Shown here: positions 26,375 through 37,935 of the stretch, one piece after another
Layout of the letters: each line of letters begins with the position of its first letter
Position numbering within the stretch: the first letter of the stretch is position 1
Origin: Phycisphaerae bacterium
GTDB taxonomy: Bacteria > Planctomycetota > Phycisphaerae > UBA1845 > Fen-1342
Direction of reading: 5' to 3'
DNA: 64,000 nt
Assembly (NCBI GenBank): GCA_030428945.1
Contig: JAUIEC010000001.1
Location: 468,438-532,437, forward strand
Position numbers and translations under genes: made by a program
Notes under the pieces: generated by a model
Database searches by the model: none
The model's input: the letters and a program-made list of their open reading frames with translations, nothing else
What the model was told of the DNA's origin: nothing

Positions 26375-27160
26375 CTAGAGCTTTCCCCGTTCCAGTGTCA
26401 GCACGCGGTCGGCGAATTCGGCTACGCCGGGGTCGTGGGTCACCATCACGATGGTCTGGCCTTCCTTGTGCAGGCCGCTGAGCAGTTCCATGATCTTGCG
26501 GCCGGCGGCGGCGTCGAGGTTGCCGGTCGGCTCGTCGGCGAACAGGATCCGCGGCTTGTGCACCAGGGCCCGGGCGATCGCGACCCGCTGGCGTTCGCCG
26601 CCGGACAGTTCGTTGGGGCGATGCTTCATCCGCTCGCCGAGGCCGACCCGTTCCAGGATCGCGGCGGCGTCTTGGCGGGCGGCCTCCCGACGGGCGAACC
26701 AGGCCCGGGTCGAGGCGGCCACCATCCGCGGAAGCAGCACGTTTTCGAGGACGCTCAGTTCCGGCAGCAGGTGGTAGAACTGGAAGACGAAGCCGAACTG
26801 CCGTCGGCGGAGTCCGTTGCGTCGTTTCTCGAACGGCGACAGGAAGTCGAGCAGGCGGATGGCCGTGCGTCGCGCGGACTCCGGTGCGAACACGTCCTGC
26901 CCGTCGAACCGGACCTGCCCGCGCTGCGGGACGTCGAGCGCCCCGAGCACGTGCAGCAGGGTGCTCTTGCCGCTGCCGGACTTGCCCATGATGCCGACGA
27001 ACTCGCCGTCGGCCACGTGCAGGCTGCAGTCGGTCAGCACGTTCAGTTTGACCTGTCCGAGCTGGTACGTGCGGTGGATGCCGTCGGCCTGCAGCAGGGC
27101 GTCCGGGTTGGCAGCGCCGGTGGTGTCCTCCGGGCGGGTGGTCGGGGCGGCGTTACTCAT
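26375..27160 (-). CDS. lolD: LolD-type ABC transporter ATPase
   Basis: ATPase of a LolCDE/MacB-like exporter that extracts lipoproteins or other substrates from the inner membrane. The 261 residues have Walker A GKSGSGKST (59-67), a long insertion after the A-loop (FAPESARRTAIRLLDFLSP), ABC signature LSGGERQR and Walker B ILFADEPTG. It overlaps the permease gene upstream by 8 nt, so the two are coupled. The gene symbol rests on the pairing and the family; other FtsX-type exporters are possible. Confidence 0.85.
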   Translation of the reverse strand: MSNAAPTTRPEDTTGAANPDALLQADGIHRTYQLGQVKLNVLTDCSLHVADGEFVGIMGKSGSGKSTLLHVLGALDVPQRGQVRFDGQDVFAPESARRTAIRLLDFLSPFEKRRNGLRRRQFGFVFQFYHLLPELSVLENVLLPRMVAASTRAWFARREAARQDAAAILERVGLGERMKHRPNELSGGERQRVAIARALVHKPRILFADEPTGNLDAAAGRKIMELLSGLHKEGQTIVMVTHDPGVAEFADRVLTLERGKL

Positions 27161-28790
27161 AGCGCAGCGCCTCCACCGGGTGCATCGTGCCGGCCCGCCA
27201 GGCCGCGACCAGGGAACCGATCGTCGAGGCGGCCACGCCGATCACGCCGACGATGATCGCGTCCCAGACCTTCATCTGGTCGGGGATCCGGTCGAAGGAG
27301 TAGACCTGCAGGTCCCAGATCCGCCAGTCTTCGCGCCACGAGATCAGCCAGTCCTGGATCTCGTTGATGTTGGTGATGAACACGTATCCCAGGCCGGTGC
27401 CGAAGATCGCACCGACCAGTCCGACGAAGGCGCCGTAGAGGACGAAGATCGAGGCGACGCCGCTGGCCGATCCGCCGATGCTCTTGATGATGCCGATGTC
27501 GCGCGTCTTCTGCAGCACGATCATGTAGAGGATGCAGAGGATCAGGGCCACCGCGACCAGCGAGATGATCCCGAACAGCAGCGTGACGAGCATCTTCTCT
27601 TTCTGCACCGGACCGATGATGTGGGCCTGGCTCTGCTGCCAGGTCTTGGCCTCGACGCTCGCGGCCATCTGCAGTTCGTCCACGTCCAGGCCGGCTTCGG
27701 GGTCCTGGGTGATCCGCTGGTAGACGGCTTCCATCCGCTGCGTCAGCGCGAGCAGCGCTTCGTCGGTGACATCCTCGCGGACCTTGACCTGGATCTGCGA
27801 GCAGCGGGCCGCGATCCGGCCGCCGTCGTCGACCCGTTCGCCTTCCTCCATCCGCAGCAGTTGCTGCAGGCGTTCGAACTCGACGTAGACGTGCCGCGAA
27901 TCGATGTCGTAGATCCCGGTCCGCGAGTCGTCGACGTAGCGGAAGTGCGCGATCGTCGGCGTCACGTCGACCATCCCGCTGTCGCTGGTCGCCCAGAGTG
28001 TCAGCGAGAAGTTGATGCCCTTCGGCAGCCAGGAGAAGCGGTGGTAGCGCCCGTCCGATTCGCGGCGGGCGACGATGTCGCGTCCGATGATCATGCCCGG
28101 CAGCGGTTCGCCGGTCAGGACGGGTTCGGACGGAACGAACTCGAAGACGCCGGGGAACTGCGGGCCGCCCCATTCGCGCATCACGCGGTTGGTTTCGGTT
28201 TCGGTCGACTGCGGGTCGAACGGTTCGCTGCTGCCGGACTCGGCGTGCCGCCGGCGGGCTTCGCGCAGGGCGCCGGCATAGGGCTCGGGCAGGGCCGGCG
28301 GGCGGAACGGCTGGCCGTCGACCGCCGAGTTGAGCGTCGTGTCGGCCAGGCCGAGCAGCGGCCGGCGGGCGGGCGCCAGGGTCGTGGTGCCGGGATAGAA
28401 CTTCTCGTAGAAGAGGCTGCCGCGGAAGTCGGTCACGCGATCGGCCTCGTCGAGGCGGATGCCGACCACGCTGACGGTGCGGGTGATCGGCTGGTCGGGG
28501 AAGCGGAGCATGCCGAGGGTGTGGATCACCGGGGTCGCCTGGGTGATCTCGTCCCACCGGCTGATTTCGGCGATGAACTCCTCGTACATCGGGAAACCGG
28601 TGTAGGAGCGGTTCTCGACGATCACGTCGCCGAGCAGGTTCTTGGCCCGCCACATCAACTGGTCGAGCCAGCCTCCCATGACCGACATGACGATCAGGAC
28701 CATCGCCACGCAGAGCGTCACGGCCGCCATCGCGAAATAGGCGATTTTCCGACTGCGGAGATAGCGGAGCGTCAGGAAGAGCTTGTACAC
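27153..28790 (-). CDS. LolC/LolE-type ABC exporter permease (FtsX domain)
   Basis: The 545-residue membrane protein has one N-terminal transmembrane helix (about 18-42). A large extracytoplasmic MacB_PCD-like domain (about 45-400) follows, with three C-terminal helices in the FtsX arrangement (from about 405). The start is GTG 28790, with GGGG upstream. Its 3' end lies inside lolD. Only one permease is present here, so the functional unit may be a homodimer, unlike E. coli LolC/LolE. Several other FtsX-type exporters share this layout, so the lipoprotein role is inference. Confidence 0.82.
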   Translation of the reverse strand: MYKLFLTLRYLRSRKIAYFAMAAVTLCVAMVLIVMSVMGGWLDQLMWRAKNLLGDVIVENRSYTGFPMYEEFIAEISRWDEITQATPVIHTLGMLRFPDQPITRTVSVVGIRLDEADRVTDFRGSLFYEKFYPGTTTLAPARRPLLGLADTTLNSAVDGQPFRPPALPEPYAGALREARRRHAESGSSEPFDPQSTETETNRVMREWGGPQFPGVFEFVPSEPVLTGEPLPGMIIGRDIVARRESDGRYHRFSWLPKGINFSLTLWATSDSGMVDVTPTIAHFRYVDDSRTGIYDIDSRHVYVEFERLQQLLRMEEGERVDDGGRIAARCSQIQVKVREDVTDEALLALTQRMEAVYQRITQDPEAGLDVDELQMAASVEAKTWQQSQAHIIGPVQKEKMLVTLLFGIISLVAVALILCILYMIVLQKTRDIGIIKSIGGSASGVASIFVLYGAFVGLVGAIFGTGLGYVFITNINEIQDWLISWREDWRIWDLQVYSFDRIPDQMKVWDAIIVGVIGVAASTIGSLVAAWRAGTMHPVEALRYE

Positions 28791-28869
28791 GCGGACCCCG
28801 CGAGCAGGCGGTCGGTTGGGCCGGGCGCGTTCCGTCGCGCCGCCGGCGAAGCGTAAACCCTATAACCGA

Positions 28870-28905
28870 GGGAGCTAGGGAGCAAGGGAGCGGGGGGCTC
28901 GCCGG
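28870..28905. repeat. Family D octamer tract in a divergent gap
   Basis: GAGGGAGCTAGGGAGCAAGGGAGC lies between two divergent genes, about 80-100 nt upstream of the permease start and well upstream of the dockerin-like gene. Confidence 0.5.
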
Positions 28906-29013
28906 AGCCGGCGTCCGGCCGGGTCGGTCCGGGCACCCGGGCCGGGGGCGGGCGGCGGTGAAAAAACCGCCCGGCCGGCCTGAAATAGGGTCGTCGAGGG
29001 GTGGCGCGGACCC

Positions 29014-29019
29014 TATACT
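29014..29019 (+). promoter_or_regulatory. Candidate -10 box for the dockerin-like gene
   Basis: TATACT sits 44 nt before GTG 29063. No clear -35 at 17 nt. Confidence 0.35.
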
Positions 29020-29062
29020 GGGGGAAACCCTGAACCAAAGGTCGTCTTTTGGGAGACTTCTC

Positions 29063-29914
29063 GTGAAGGCATACTGCGTGACACTTGTGGGCCTGCTCTG
29101 CTGTGGTTTTGCCGCGGCGCAGACCGTGACGCTGGATCTGACCTCGACCGAAGACGGCCAGTCCGTCTCGGCCGGTGCGACGATCAACTGGCAGATTACG
29201 GCGTCGGTATCCAGCGGCGACAACGCCGGGCTGGCCGCGGTCACGACCGATCTGGTCCAGGACGCGGGCAACCCGGACACGCTCGACATTCCGCCGGCGG
29301 GATCGGTGCCGGGCGCCATGACGAACTTCTCGCGTCCGGACGGGATCTGCAACCCGGGCGAGCTGAACCCGACCACCGGCTACACGGGTGTCCAGCGCGG
29401 CACCTCGGGTGCGCTGAACCTGATCCAGGTTGGCGGGGCCCAGAACGGCTTCGGCCAGGCCCTCCCGGGCGGATCGGGCGTCGCGGAGAACGCCACGGTC
29501 GTCCCCGGCGTCGGCCAGGGCAGTGCGGTCGTCATCGCCAGCGGCTCGTTCAGCGCCCCGTCGACGGACGGCACCTACATCTTCTCGCTGGCCAACAGCG
29601 CGGCCAACGTCTTTGACAGCGTCGTGGCGGCTCCGGCCGTTTCGCCCGCTGTGGCGGCCACGATGGGCTCGGGCAGCAGCAGCTTCAGCTTCACGGTTAC
29701 GGCCGGCGTGGCCTGCGGCGCGGCCTGCACGATTCCGGGCGGCTGTGCGGACACCAACGGCGACGGCACGGTCGACCTGACCGACCTGGCCAACGTGCTG
29801 AGCAACTTCGGCGGCCCGGGCGGTCTGGCCCAGGGTGACACCGACGGCAGCGGCACGATCGACCTGACCGACCTGGCCAACATCCTGGCCCTGTTCGGCA
29901 CGTCCTGCCCGTAA
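29063..29914 (+). CDS. Secreted protein with dockerin-like calcium-binding C-terminus
   Basis: The 283-residue protein has a signal peptide (VKAYCVTLVGLLCCGFAAAQ). An extracellular beta-rich region of about 190 residues with many Ala, Gly, Ser and Thr follows. Its C-terminal pair of dockerin-like repeats is DTNGDGTVDLTDLANVL and DTDGSGTIDLTDLANIL, ending FGTSCP. These EF-hand-like loops resemble those of the kelch protein at 14453 and end in a similar short tail. I chose GTG 29063 because GGGAG lies about 7 nt upstream; earlier in-frame starts have weak support. A strong terminator follows. Function unknown; extracellular location is well supported. Confidence 0.85.
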   Translation: MKAYCVTLVGLLCCGFAAAQTVTLDLTSTEDGQSVSAGATINWQITASVSSGDNAGLAAVTTDLVQDAGNPDTLDIPPAGSVPGAMTNFSRPDGICNPGELNPTTGYTGVQRGTSGALNLIQVGGAQNGFGQALPGGSGVAENATVVPGVGQGSAVVIASGSFSAPSTDGTYIFSLANSAANVFDSVVAAPAVSPAVAATMGSGSSSFSFTVTAGVACGAACTIPGGCADTNGDGTVDLTDLANVLSNFGGPGGLAQGDTDGSGTIDLTDLANILALFGTSCP

Positions 29915-29936
29915 ACGGCACCACGCTCGAAAACGC

Positions 29937-29979
29937 GATCCCCGTTCGGCCTGCCACGGTCGGACGGGGATCTTCTTTT
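29937..29979 (+). terminator. Rho-independent terminator, possibly bidirectional
   Basis: GATCCCCGT (29937-29945) pairs with ACGGGGATC (29964-29972), followed by TTCTTTTT. The minus strand reads GCGTTTTC after the same stem, so it may also stop plsC transcripts. Confidence 0.85.
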
Positions 29980-30005
29980 TGGCCAGGGAGCCGGGGAGTG
30001 AGCGG

Positions 30006-30641
30006 TCAGCGGCTTTCGGTGAGCAGGGGGTGGTTGCGGTAGCGGGCCATCAGTTCGTGCAGTTGGGTGCTGACGAGTTCGAGGCAGGCGGCTTCGTCGA
30101 GGCTGGCGGTGACTTCCGGCGGGATTGGCCGGCCGTAGGCGACCAGGACCGGGCTGAGCGGGGTCGGCAGTTTCGCGGTCCGTGGCCAGGCTTCGAAGGC
30201 GCCGAGGATCAGCATCGGGACGATCGGGACCTTCGCCTTGCGGGCGACCATGATGACGCCGGAGCGCATCGGCTGCAGGCTGCCGTCCGGCGTACGGGTG
30301 CCTTCCGGGAAGACGGTGATGATCCCGCCGCTCTTCAGGCGTCGCAGGGTTTCCTTGATCGCGCCGATGTCGCCCGCCCCCCGTTTGACCGGGAAGGCGT
30401 TCAGCGATTCGATCAGCCAGCGGAAGGACGGGTTGCCGAACAGCGTGTCGCGGGCCATGAAGTGGCATTCGCGCGGCAGGGCGAGGGCCGACAGGACCGG
30501 ATCGAGAAAGGACTGGTGGTTGCTGACCAGCAGCGCGCCGCCCTCGTTCGGGACGTTGCTGACGTTGAAGACGCGGCCGCGGAAGAGCGTCAGGAACGCC
30601 ACCTGGCACAGGTAGCGCATCACCACGTAGTACGGCCGCAT
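30006..30641 (-). CDS. plsC: 1-acyl-sn-glycerol-3-phosphate acyltransferase
   Basis: PlsC acylates lysophosphatidic acid to phosphatidic acid in membrane lipid synthesis. The 211 residues have the acyltransferase HX4D motif NHQSFLD (41-47), the FPEGTRT substrate motif near residue 116 and a hydrophobic N-terminal segment. It follows cmk by 2 nt, so the two are probably cotranscribed; a cmk-plsC order is common in bacteria. The bidirectional hairpin at 29937 may terminate this operon. Confidence 0.92.
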   Translation of the reverse strand: MRPYYVVMRYLCQVAFLTLFRGRVFNVSNVPNEGGALLVSNHQSFLDPVLSALALPRECHFMARDTLFGNPSFRWLIESLNAFPVKRGAGDIGAIKETLRRLKSGGIITVFPEGTRTPDGSLQPMRSGVIMVARKAKVPIVPMLILGAFEAWPRTAKLPTPLSPVLVAYGRPIPPEVTASLDEAACLELVSTQLHELMARYRNHPLLTESR

Positions 30642-30643
30642 GC

Positions 30644-31339
30644 TCAGGACGAGGCCCCGGTCGGGTGATCGTTGGGCACGTCGACCCCGCAGGCGGCGAG
30701 GTGCTTGAGCAGTTGCTCGAGGACCTGCCCGATGGTCAGGTTGGAGGTGTTGATTTCGATCGCGTCGTCGGGGCGGACGAGGCCGCCCTTCTGCTCGTCG
30801 CTGGCGTCGCGGCTGGAGATGTTCTCCTTGACCTGTTCGAGGGTGACGTCCTCGCCTTCGGCGCGCAGGTCGTGGAAGCGGCGGTCGGCCCGCGTGTCGA
30901 GGTCGGCGACCATGTAGAACTTGAAGTCGGCTTCGGGGAAGGCGACGCTGCCCTGGTCGCGGCCCTCGGAGACCATCGAGCCGAGTTCCCGGCCGATCTC
31001 CTGCTGTTTCTGGACGAGGATGGCGCGGACGCGTTTCAGGCGGGCGATGTCCTTGCTGTGGTTGGCGATCCGCTGGGTGCGGATTTCCTCGGACACGTCC
31101 TGTCCGCGCAGGACGACGCGGACGTGGGTCGGGCCGCAGTCCAGCGAGAAGTCGGCCGTCGCGGCCAGTTCGGTGATGGCGTCCTCGTCGGTCATGTCGA
31201 GGCGGTCGTCGATCGCGGCGAGGGTGACGACGCGGTACATCGCGCCCGTGTCGAGGTAGGGGATGTGCAGCCGCGCGGCGAGCTTGCGAGCGGCCGTACT
31301 CTTCCCCGATCCGGCTGGTCCGTCAATCGTGATTATCAT
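30644..31339 (-). CDS. cmk: Cytidylate kinase
   Basis: Cmk phosphorylates CMP and dCMP with ATP. The 231-residue protein has Walker A GPAGSGKST (7-15), LDTGAMYRVV and a late GRDQGSVAFPEADFKFY nucleoside-kinase motif. The conserved GRDIGTVVFPDA is here GRDQGSVAFPEA. ATG 31339 is the first Met of the real protein; the frame stays open upstream but shows no protein-like content. Cytoplasmic. It is the first gene of cmk-plsC. Confidence 0.93.
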   Translation of the reverse strand: MIITIDGPAGSGKSTAARKLAARLHIPYLDTGAMYRVVTLAAIDDRLDMTDEDAITELAATADFSLDCGPTHVRVVLRGQDVSEEIRTQRIANHSKDIARLKRVRAILVQKQQEIGRELGSMVSEGRDQGSVAFPEADFKFYMVADLDTRADRRFHDLRAEGEDVTLEQVKENISSRDASDEQKGGLVRPDDAIEINTSNLTIGQVLEQLLKHLAACGVDVPNDHPTGASS

Positions 31340-31438
31340 CGTCGCCCCGTGTCCGATATGCTGGTCGAATTCCGGGAGAAACTGTAACGCGTGACCGGCC
31401 CGCTTTCCACAGCGGGGCGGAACGGCGAGGAGGTCGCG

Positions 31439-31756
31439 ATGGCTGCCAAGACGATCATGGTGGACATGGACGGGGTGCTGAGCACCGAGGAACGCGTTTT
31501 TGACAGGCCGCTGGCCCGCCCGATCGAGGGGGCGCGGGAAGGGCTGGCGAAACTGAAGGCGGCCGGTCACACGATCGTGATCTACACCGCCCGGGGGTGG
31601 GCCGAATACAACGTGACGAAGGCATGGCTGGACCAGCACGAGATGCCCTACGACGCGATCCACATGGGCAAGCCGATCGCCCACGTCTGGATCGACGACC
31701 GGGCGATCCGCTTCCGCAACTGGGAACAGGCGGCCGCGGAAGTGGAGGAGTTCTGA
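31439..31756 (+). CDS. Small HAD-superfamily phosphatase-like protein
   Basis: The 105-residue protein is a capless HAD domain. It has the DxD nucleophile pair D9-x-D11 (VDMDGVL), a Thr motif (VIYTARG) and WIDDRAIRF with a DD for metal binding. I chose ATG 31439 because GAGGAGG lies 6 nt upstream; an earlier TTG/GTG at 31391 would add 16 residues. It resembles small phosphatases of capsule or sugar-nucleotide gene clusters, but no such cluster is present. The stop is followed directly by a long GGGAGC octamer tract. Confidence 0.8.
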   Translation: MAAKTIMVDMDGVLSTEERVFDRPLARPIEGAREGLAKLKAAGHTIVIYTARGWAEYNVTKAWLDQHEMPYDAIHMGKPIAHVWIDDRAIRFRNWEQAAAEVEEF

Positions 31757-31871
31757 GGAGGGAGCGAGGGAGCAAGGGAGCGAGGGAGCAAGAGAGCAGG
31801 GGAGCCAGGGAGCGAGGGAGCAAGGGAGCAAGGGAGCGAGGGAGCGAGGGAGCGAGGGCGGGGGAGCGAGC
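31757..31871. repeat. Family D octamer tract (GGGAGCGA/GGGAGCAA), the longest
   Basis: About 14 tandem octamer units follow directly after the HAD stop codon, over 115 nt. It is the longest such tract in the window. It lies in the 383-nt gap 31757-32139, which contains only repeats. Confidence 0.75.
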
Positions 31872-31897
31872 CAGACCAAGGGACATGGAACACGCGG

Positions 31898-31982
31898 CGT
31901 AGGGTGCGTCATCGACGCGGGAGCCCGCGGGTTCGTTCGTTGGAGGGCGCTTCGGGCGTCGATGCCGCACCGCGTGGCAGCT
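31898..31982. repeat. REP-like element, family A, copy 3
   Basis: CGTAGGGTGCGTCATCGACGC to CGTCGATGCCGCACCGC, same orientation as copy 2. Beyond it, 31983-32139 has no gene that I can support. Confidence 0.7.
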
Positions 31983-32139
31983 TCGCGCGTCGCGAACGTA
32001 CGCCGCCACGTGGCAGCCTCGTCGACCGCCGGGGCAATCTGCGAGGGGAAGGCTGCTCGAGCGCAGCGTCACGGTCATTCCGCGGGCGTGGAAGGCGGAT
32101 CGTCCGGCTGGATTACCCCGGGCCGAGTTCCCCGGTTCC

Positions 32140-34113
32140 CTACTCGGCTCCCTGTTCTCGCCCCGGCCTCGTGGCTTCCTCGCCGCCACGCTCCCTTTCG
32201 AGAAAGATCGGACTGCTGAAGATCCAGTGGCCGTCGCGCTGGCGGGCGCGGACGTAGTAGTACGTTCCGTCCGCGGCCGGGGCGTCGTCCTGCCAGGTCC
32301 AGTTGACGAAGGCCGAGTCGCAGACGCGCGTCGCGACGACCTGGTTGTTGCGCAGGATCTCGATGCCGGCCAGGGCGTCGTCGCCGAAGATGCTGATCCT
32401 CAGGTCGCGCGGCTTGTCGGCGTCCGGCCAGGCCACCTCGCTGCCCATCGGGTGTCCGGACAACTGGAAGCGCAGCACCGCGCGGCATCCGGTCGTGGCG
32501 TAGACCCGCCGGGCGTGCAGCGCTTCGAAGATCGCGGCCCGGGTCAGGTCGCGGGCGTAGATGCCGGCCAGGCCGCCGCCGCCACCGGCCGGGCGGAGAC
32601 CCGGGTGCCCGTCGTGCGTATCGCCCGAGCCGATCAGTCCGAGGCGATGCCCCTTTGCGAGCGCGGTCTGCAGCATGCCCGACGCGACCGGATGCGTGAC
32701 GCGGCGGGGGTGATCGATCGACTCGGACACGCCGTGCACACTGCAGATCTCGGCCACGGGCGTCATGGTCGGATCGAGCGGTCCCCAGTGGAAGGGCATC
32801 GTGCTGCCGCCCGGATGGTGCGGAATCGTCACGGCACCGCTGCCGCGCAGGCTGTCCCACAGGGCGGTCGGCGTCTGGCCGTCCTCGTCGTTCCAGGCGA
32901 CCAGGCGGGCGTCGCGCTCGTTCGGAAACAGCACGTGCATGTGACCCCAGGTCCAGTTGGTCCACTCGTAGCCGGGGATCGTCAGGAAGGAACCGGGCTG
33001 ATTGGCGGCCGCGGTTTCGCGGAGGATCGCCTGCCAGGTTCGCGGGTTGTCCCGGAGCGGGGCGTAGCCCCAGCGGTCGTGGTCGGTCAGGGCGATCACA
33101 TCGACGCGGGCCACGTCGCGGGCGTAGGCGAAGTAGTCGGCCGGTGTGCCGGTGCCGTCGCTGCGGTTGGAATGCCCGTGCAGGTCGGCCCAGTAGAGCT
33201 TGCGGGTCTCGCCCGGGGCGCGGACCAGGATCGGGTTGCTGGTGGCGGCCGGCAGGCGCCCGTCCGGATCGCGGACCTCGACCAGCAGGATGCCGGCTTC
33301 GGTCGGGGTGATCGTCACCCGCTGCGCGCCGGCGTGCCCGGCGGTGAAGGTCACGACCTGCGGCGCGTCGGCCGCGGCGCCGGAGAGGGTCAGGCCGATG
33401 TCGCCGCGGAAGGCGCGGGCCCGGTTGCCGCGTGGGTCGAGGGCGGCCACGCTGACTTCGAGGGGTCGGTCGACGAAAGCGTGTCCGGGTCCGTTGCAGA
33501 CAAGCCGGGTGGCGTCGCGCGGCGCGACGGTCAGGCGCGGCTGCTGCGCGAGCGGGACGTAGAAACCGTCGCCGTCGCCGTCGACACGGAAGAAGAAGCG
33601 TTCCTCGCGTTCGGCGTAGGCGTCGGTGTGTCCGGCGGCCCGCGGGTTCTCGCCCTCGCGGGTGTCGCCGTAGATCAGCGTGATGGTTGCGCCGGGCGGC
33701 AGAGGGGTATCGGCCACGCGGGCGTAGACGGCTCGGCTGGGCGCGTGCAGTTCGGTTTCGAGACGCACGTCGGGGTTCGAGCAGGCGACGCTGACGTAGC
33801 CTGGCGCGGTGGGGTCGTCGATCTGCGGCGGGCCCCAGCCCCAGAAGGCGCTGACCAGGCAGACGATTCCGCCGCCGGGCTGAATCCCATCGGGGCCGGC
33901 GGTGTAGATGAAGGTCAGCGTGCAGGGCGCGGCGGCCGGGACGTGGTCGGGGGTGACGACGACGCGACCGCCGCCATCTCCGGGGCCGGCGACGAGGGCG
34001 GATTCATCGGGCAGGACGACGCGCGGGGCGGGCGCGTCCGTCGGTGGCGGATCACCGGCGAGCGGCAGCAGCGCCAGCAGCATGGTCAGGCAGTTCAGCA
34101 TCGAAGATCCCAT
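32140..34113 (-). CDS. Secreted DUF3604-type PHP-fold hydrolase-like protein
   Basis: The 657 residues have a hydrophobic N-terminus from ATG 34113 (MLNCLTMLLALLPLAG). Immunoglobulin-like regions follow to about residue 330. Then comes a PHP-type metal-dependent domain: LYWADLHGHSNRSDGTG, IALTDHDRWG, and a GSGDTHDG block near residue 500. These histidine and aspartate motifs form the PHP metal site. The longer upstream reading frame to 34263 is not protein-like, so I start at 34113, though the ribosome site is weak. The C-terminus (EEATRPGREQGAE) is encoded by repeat-like DNA (GGCTCCCTGTTCTCG). Function unknown. Confidence 0.82.
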   Translation of the reverse strand: MGSSMLNCLTMLLALLPLAGDPPPTDAPAPRVVLPDESALVAGPGDGGGRVVVTPDHVPAAAPCTLTFIYTAGPDGIQPGGGIVCLVSAFWGWGPPQIDDPTAPGYVSVACSNPDVRLETELHAPSRAVYARVADTPLPPGATITLIYGDTREGENPRAAGHTDAYAEREERFFFRVDGDGDGFYVPLAQQPRLTVAPRDATRLVCNGPGHAFVDRPLEVSVAALDPRGNRARAFRGDIGLTLSGAAADAPQVVTFTAGHAGAQRVTITPTEAGILLVEVRDPDGRLPAATSNPILVRAPGETRKLYWADLHGHSNRSDGTGTPADYFAYARDVARVDVIALTDHDRWGYAPLRDNPRTWQAILRETAAANQPGSFLTIPGYEWTNWTWGHMHVLFPNERDARLVAWNDEDGQTPTALWDSLRGSGAVTIPHHPGGSTMPFHWGPLDPTMTPVAEICSVHGVSESIDHPRRVTHPVASGMLQTALAKGHRLGLIGSGDTHDGHPGLRPAGGGGGLAGIYARDLTRAAIFEALHARRVYATTGCRAVLRFQLSGHPMGSEVAWPDADKPRDLRISIFGDDALAGIEILRNNQVVATRVCDSAFVNWTWQDDAPAADGTYYYVRARQRDGHWIFSSPIFLERERGGEEATRPGREQGAE

Positions 34114-34265
34114 GGGGCGGACACCAGATGGTAGCCGAGCGGGGCGGGGACGGGGATGCGCGCGGGGGCCGGGGTCCGGTTCGCCGGGGTGGCCCTCGCA
34201 CGTCCAATACAAACCGCAATCCGCTTTCCGAAACCGGCGTTGAAATGTCGCCTGAAAAGTCATGC

Positions 34266-34294
34266 TTGAAAAGCGGGGCGGGCTGTCGCAGAAT
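34266..34294 (+). promoter_or_regulatory. Candidate sigma-70 promoter for the ECF-kinase operon
   Basis: TTGAAA at 34266-34271 and CAGAAT at 34289-34294, exactly 17 nt apart, lie 54 nt before the ECF start. Confidence 0.45.
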
Positions 34295-34348
34295 GAGACA
34301 ACTTGCCACCGACAACAGGGCCGGACCGGCCCGTGGGGTTAAACGACT

Positions 34349-34918
34349 TTGCAGGCCGAAGACACGCGTGACATCCTGAAACTGCTGCGCGAAGCCCGGG
34401 ACGGGAGTGCGGCCGCCGTCGACCAGTTGCTGCCGAAGGTCTACGACGAGTTGCGCTACCTGGCGGGGGCGTACCTGAATCGTGAGCGGGCGGACCACAC
34501 GCTGCAGCCGACGGCGCTGGTGCACGAGGCGTACCTGCGGCTGATCGGCCAGCGGACGGTCGGCTGGGAGGATCGGGCCCAGTTCCTGGCGGCGGCGGCG
34601 TCGGTGATGCGGCGGATCCTGGTGGATCACGCCCGCCGGACCCAGGCCGCCAAGCGGGGCGGACACGCCAGTCGCACGCCGCTGGACGATGCGATCGCGA
34701 CCTTCGAGGAGCGGGCGATCGACCTGATCAGTCTCGATGACGCCCTGACGCAGTTGGCCGAGGTGGATCGGCGGAAGTGCCAGATCGTGGAACTGCGCTT
34801 TTTCGCGGGCCTGACGGCCGAGGAAACCGCGCGGGTGCTGCAGGTCAACGTGCGGACGATCGAGCGGGAATGGTCGGTCGCGCGGGCCTGGCTGCGGAGT
34901 GCGCTGCAGTCGAGTTAG
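34349..34918 (+). CDS. ECF-family RNA polymerase sigma factor
   Basis: The 189-residue protein has sigma region 2 (YDELRYLAGAYLNRERADHTLQ, PTALVHEAYLRL) and region 4 with LTAEETARVLQVNVRTIEREW as the helix-turn-helix. It resembles the planctomycete ECF subgroup that sits next to a TPR kinase. It starts at TTG 34349; GGGG lies about 10 nt upstream. The kinase-TPR gene begins 108 nt later, a common pairing in this phylum, where the kinase likely controls the sigma factor. No anti-sigma factor is adjacent. Confidence 0.92.
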   Translation: MQAEDTRDILKLLREARDGSAAAVDQLLPKVYDELRYLAGAYLNRERADHTLQPTALVHEAYLRLIGQRTVGWEDRAQFLAAAASVMRRILVDHARRTQAAKRGGHASRTPLDDAIATFEERAIDLISLDDALTQLAEVDRRKCQIVELRFFAGLTAEETARVLQVNVRTIEREWSVARAWLRSALQSS

Positions 34919-35026
34919 CGGACTGGGGCGGGCCGCTCTTTCGCGTGTTCAACTTTCATGGCGACCGAAATCCTGTCGGGTTGTCGGCGCCGCTGACGCG
35001 GTTTCCAACAGGGAGAGCGCTGCCTG

Positions 35027-37792
<2,766 letters not shown>

Positions 37793-37840
37793 GGCTGGCC
37801 GCAACGTATTCCCTGGAAAGCGCTTAGAGATTGGGACTGC

Positions 37841-37869
37841 TTGCGGGCCCCGGGAGCGACCGATAGGAT
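37841..37869 (+). promoter_or_regulatory. Candidate promoter for the polysaccharide-export gene
   Basis: TTGCGG (37841-37846) and TAGGAT (37864-37869) are 17 nt apart, about 65 nt upstream of the start. Weak match to consensus on both boxes. Confidence 0.3.
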
Positions 37870-37935
37870 GGGCGTATCGCCGGGCGCAGCGGTCGCGTCC
37901 CGGCGTTTCCTGTCGACACTTCGAGGTTGCCGAAC

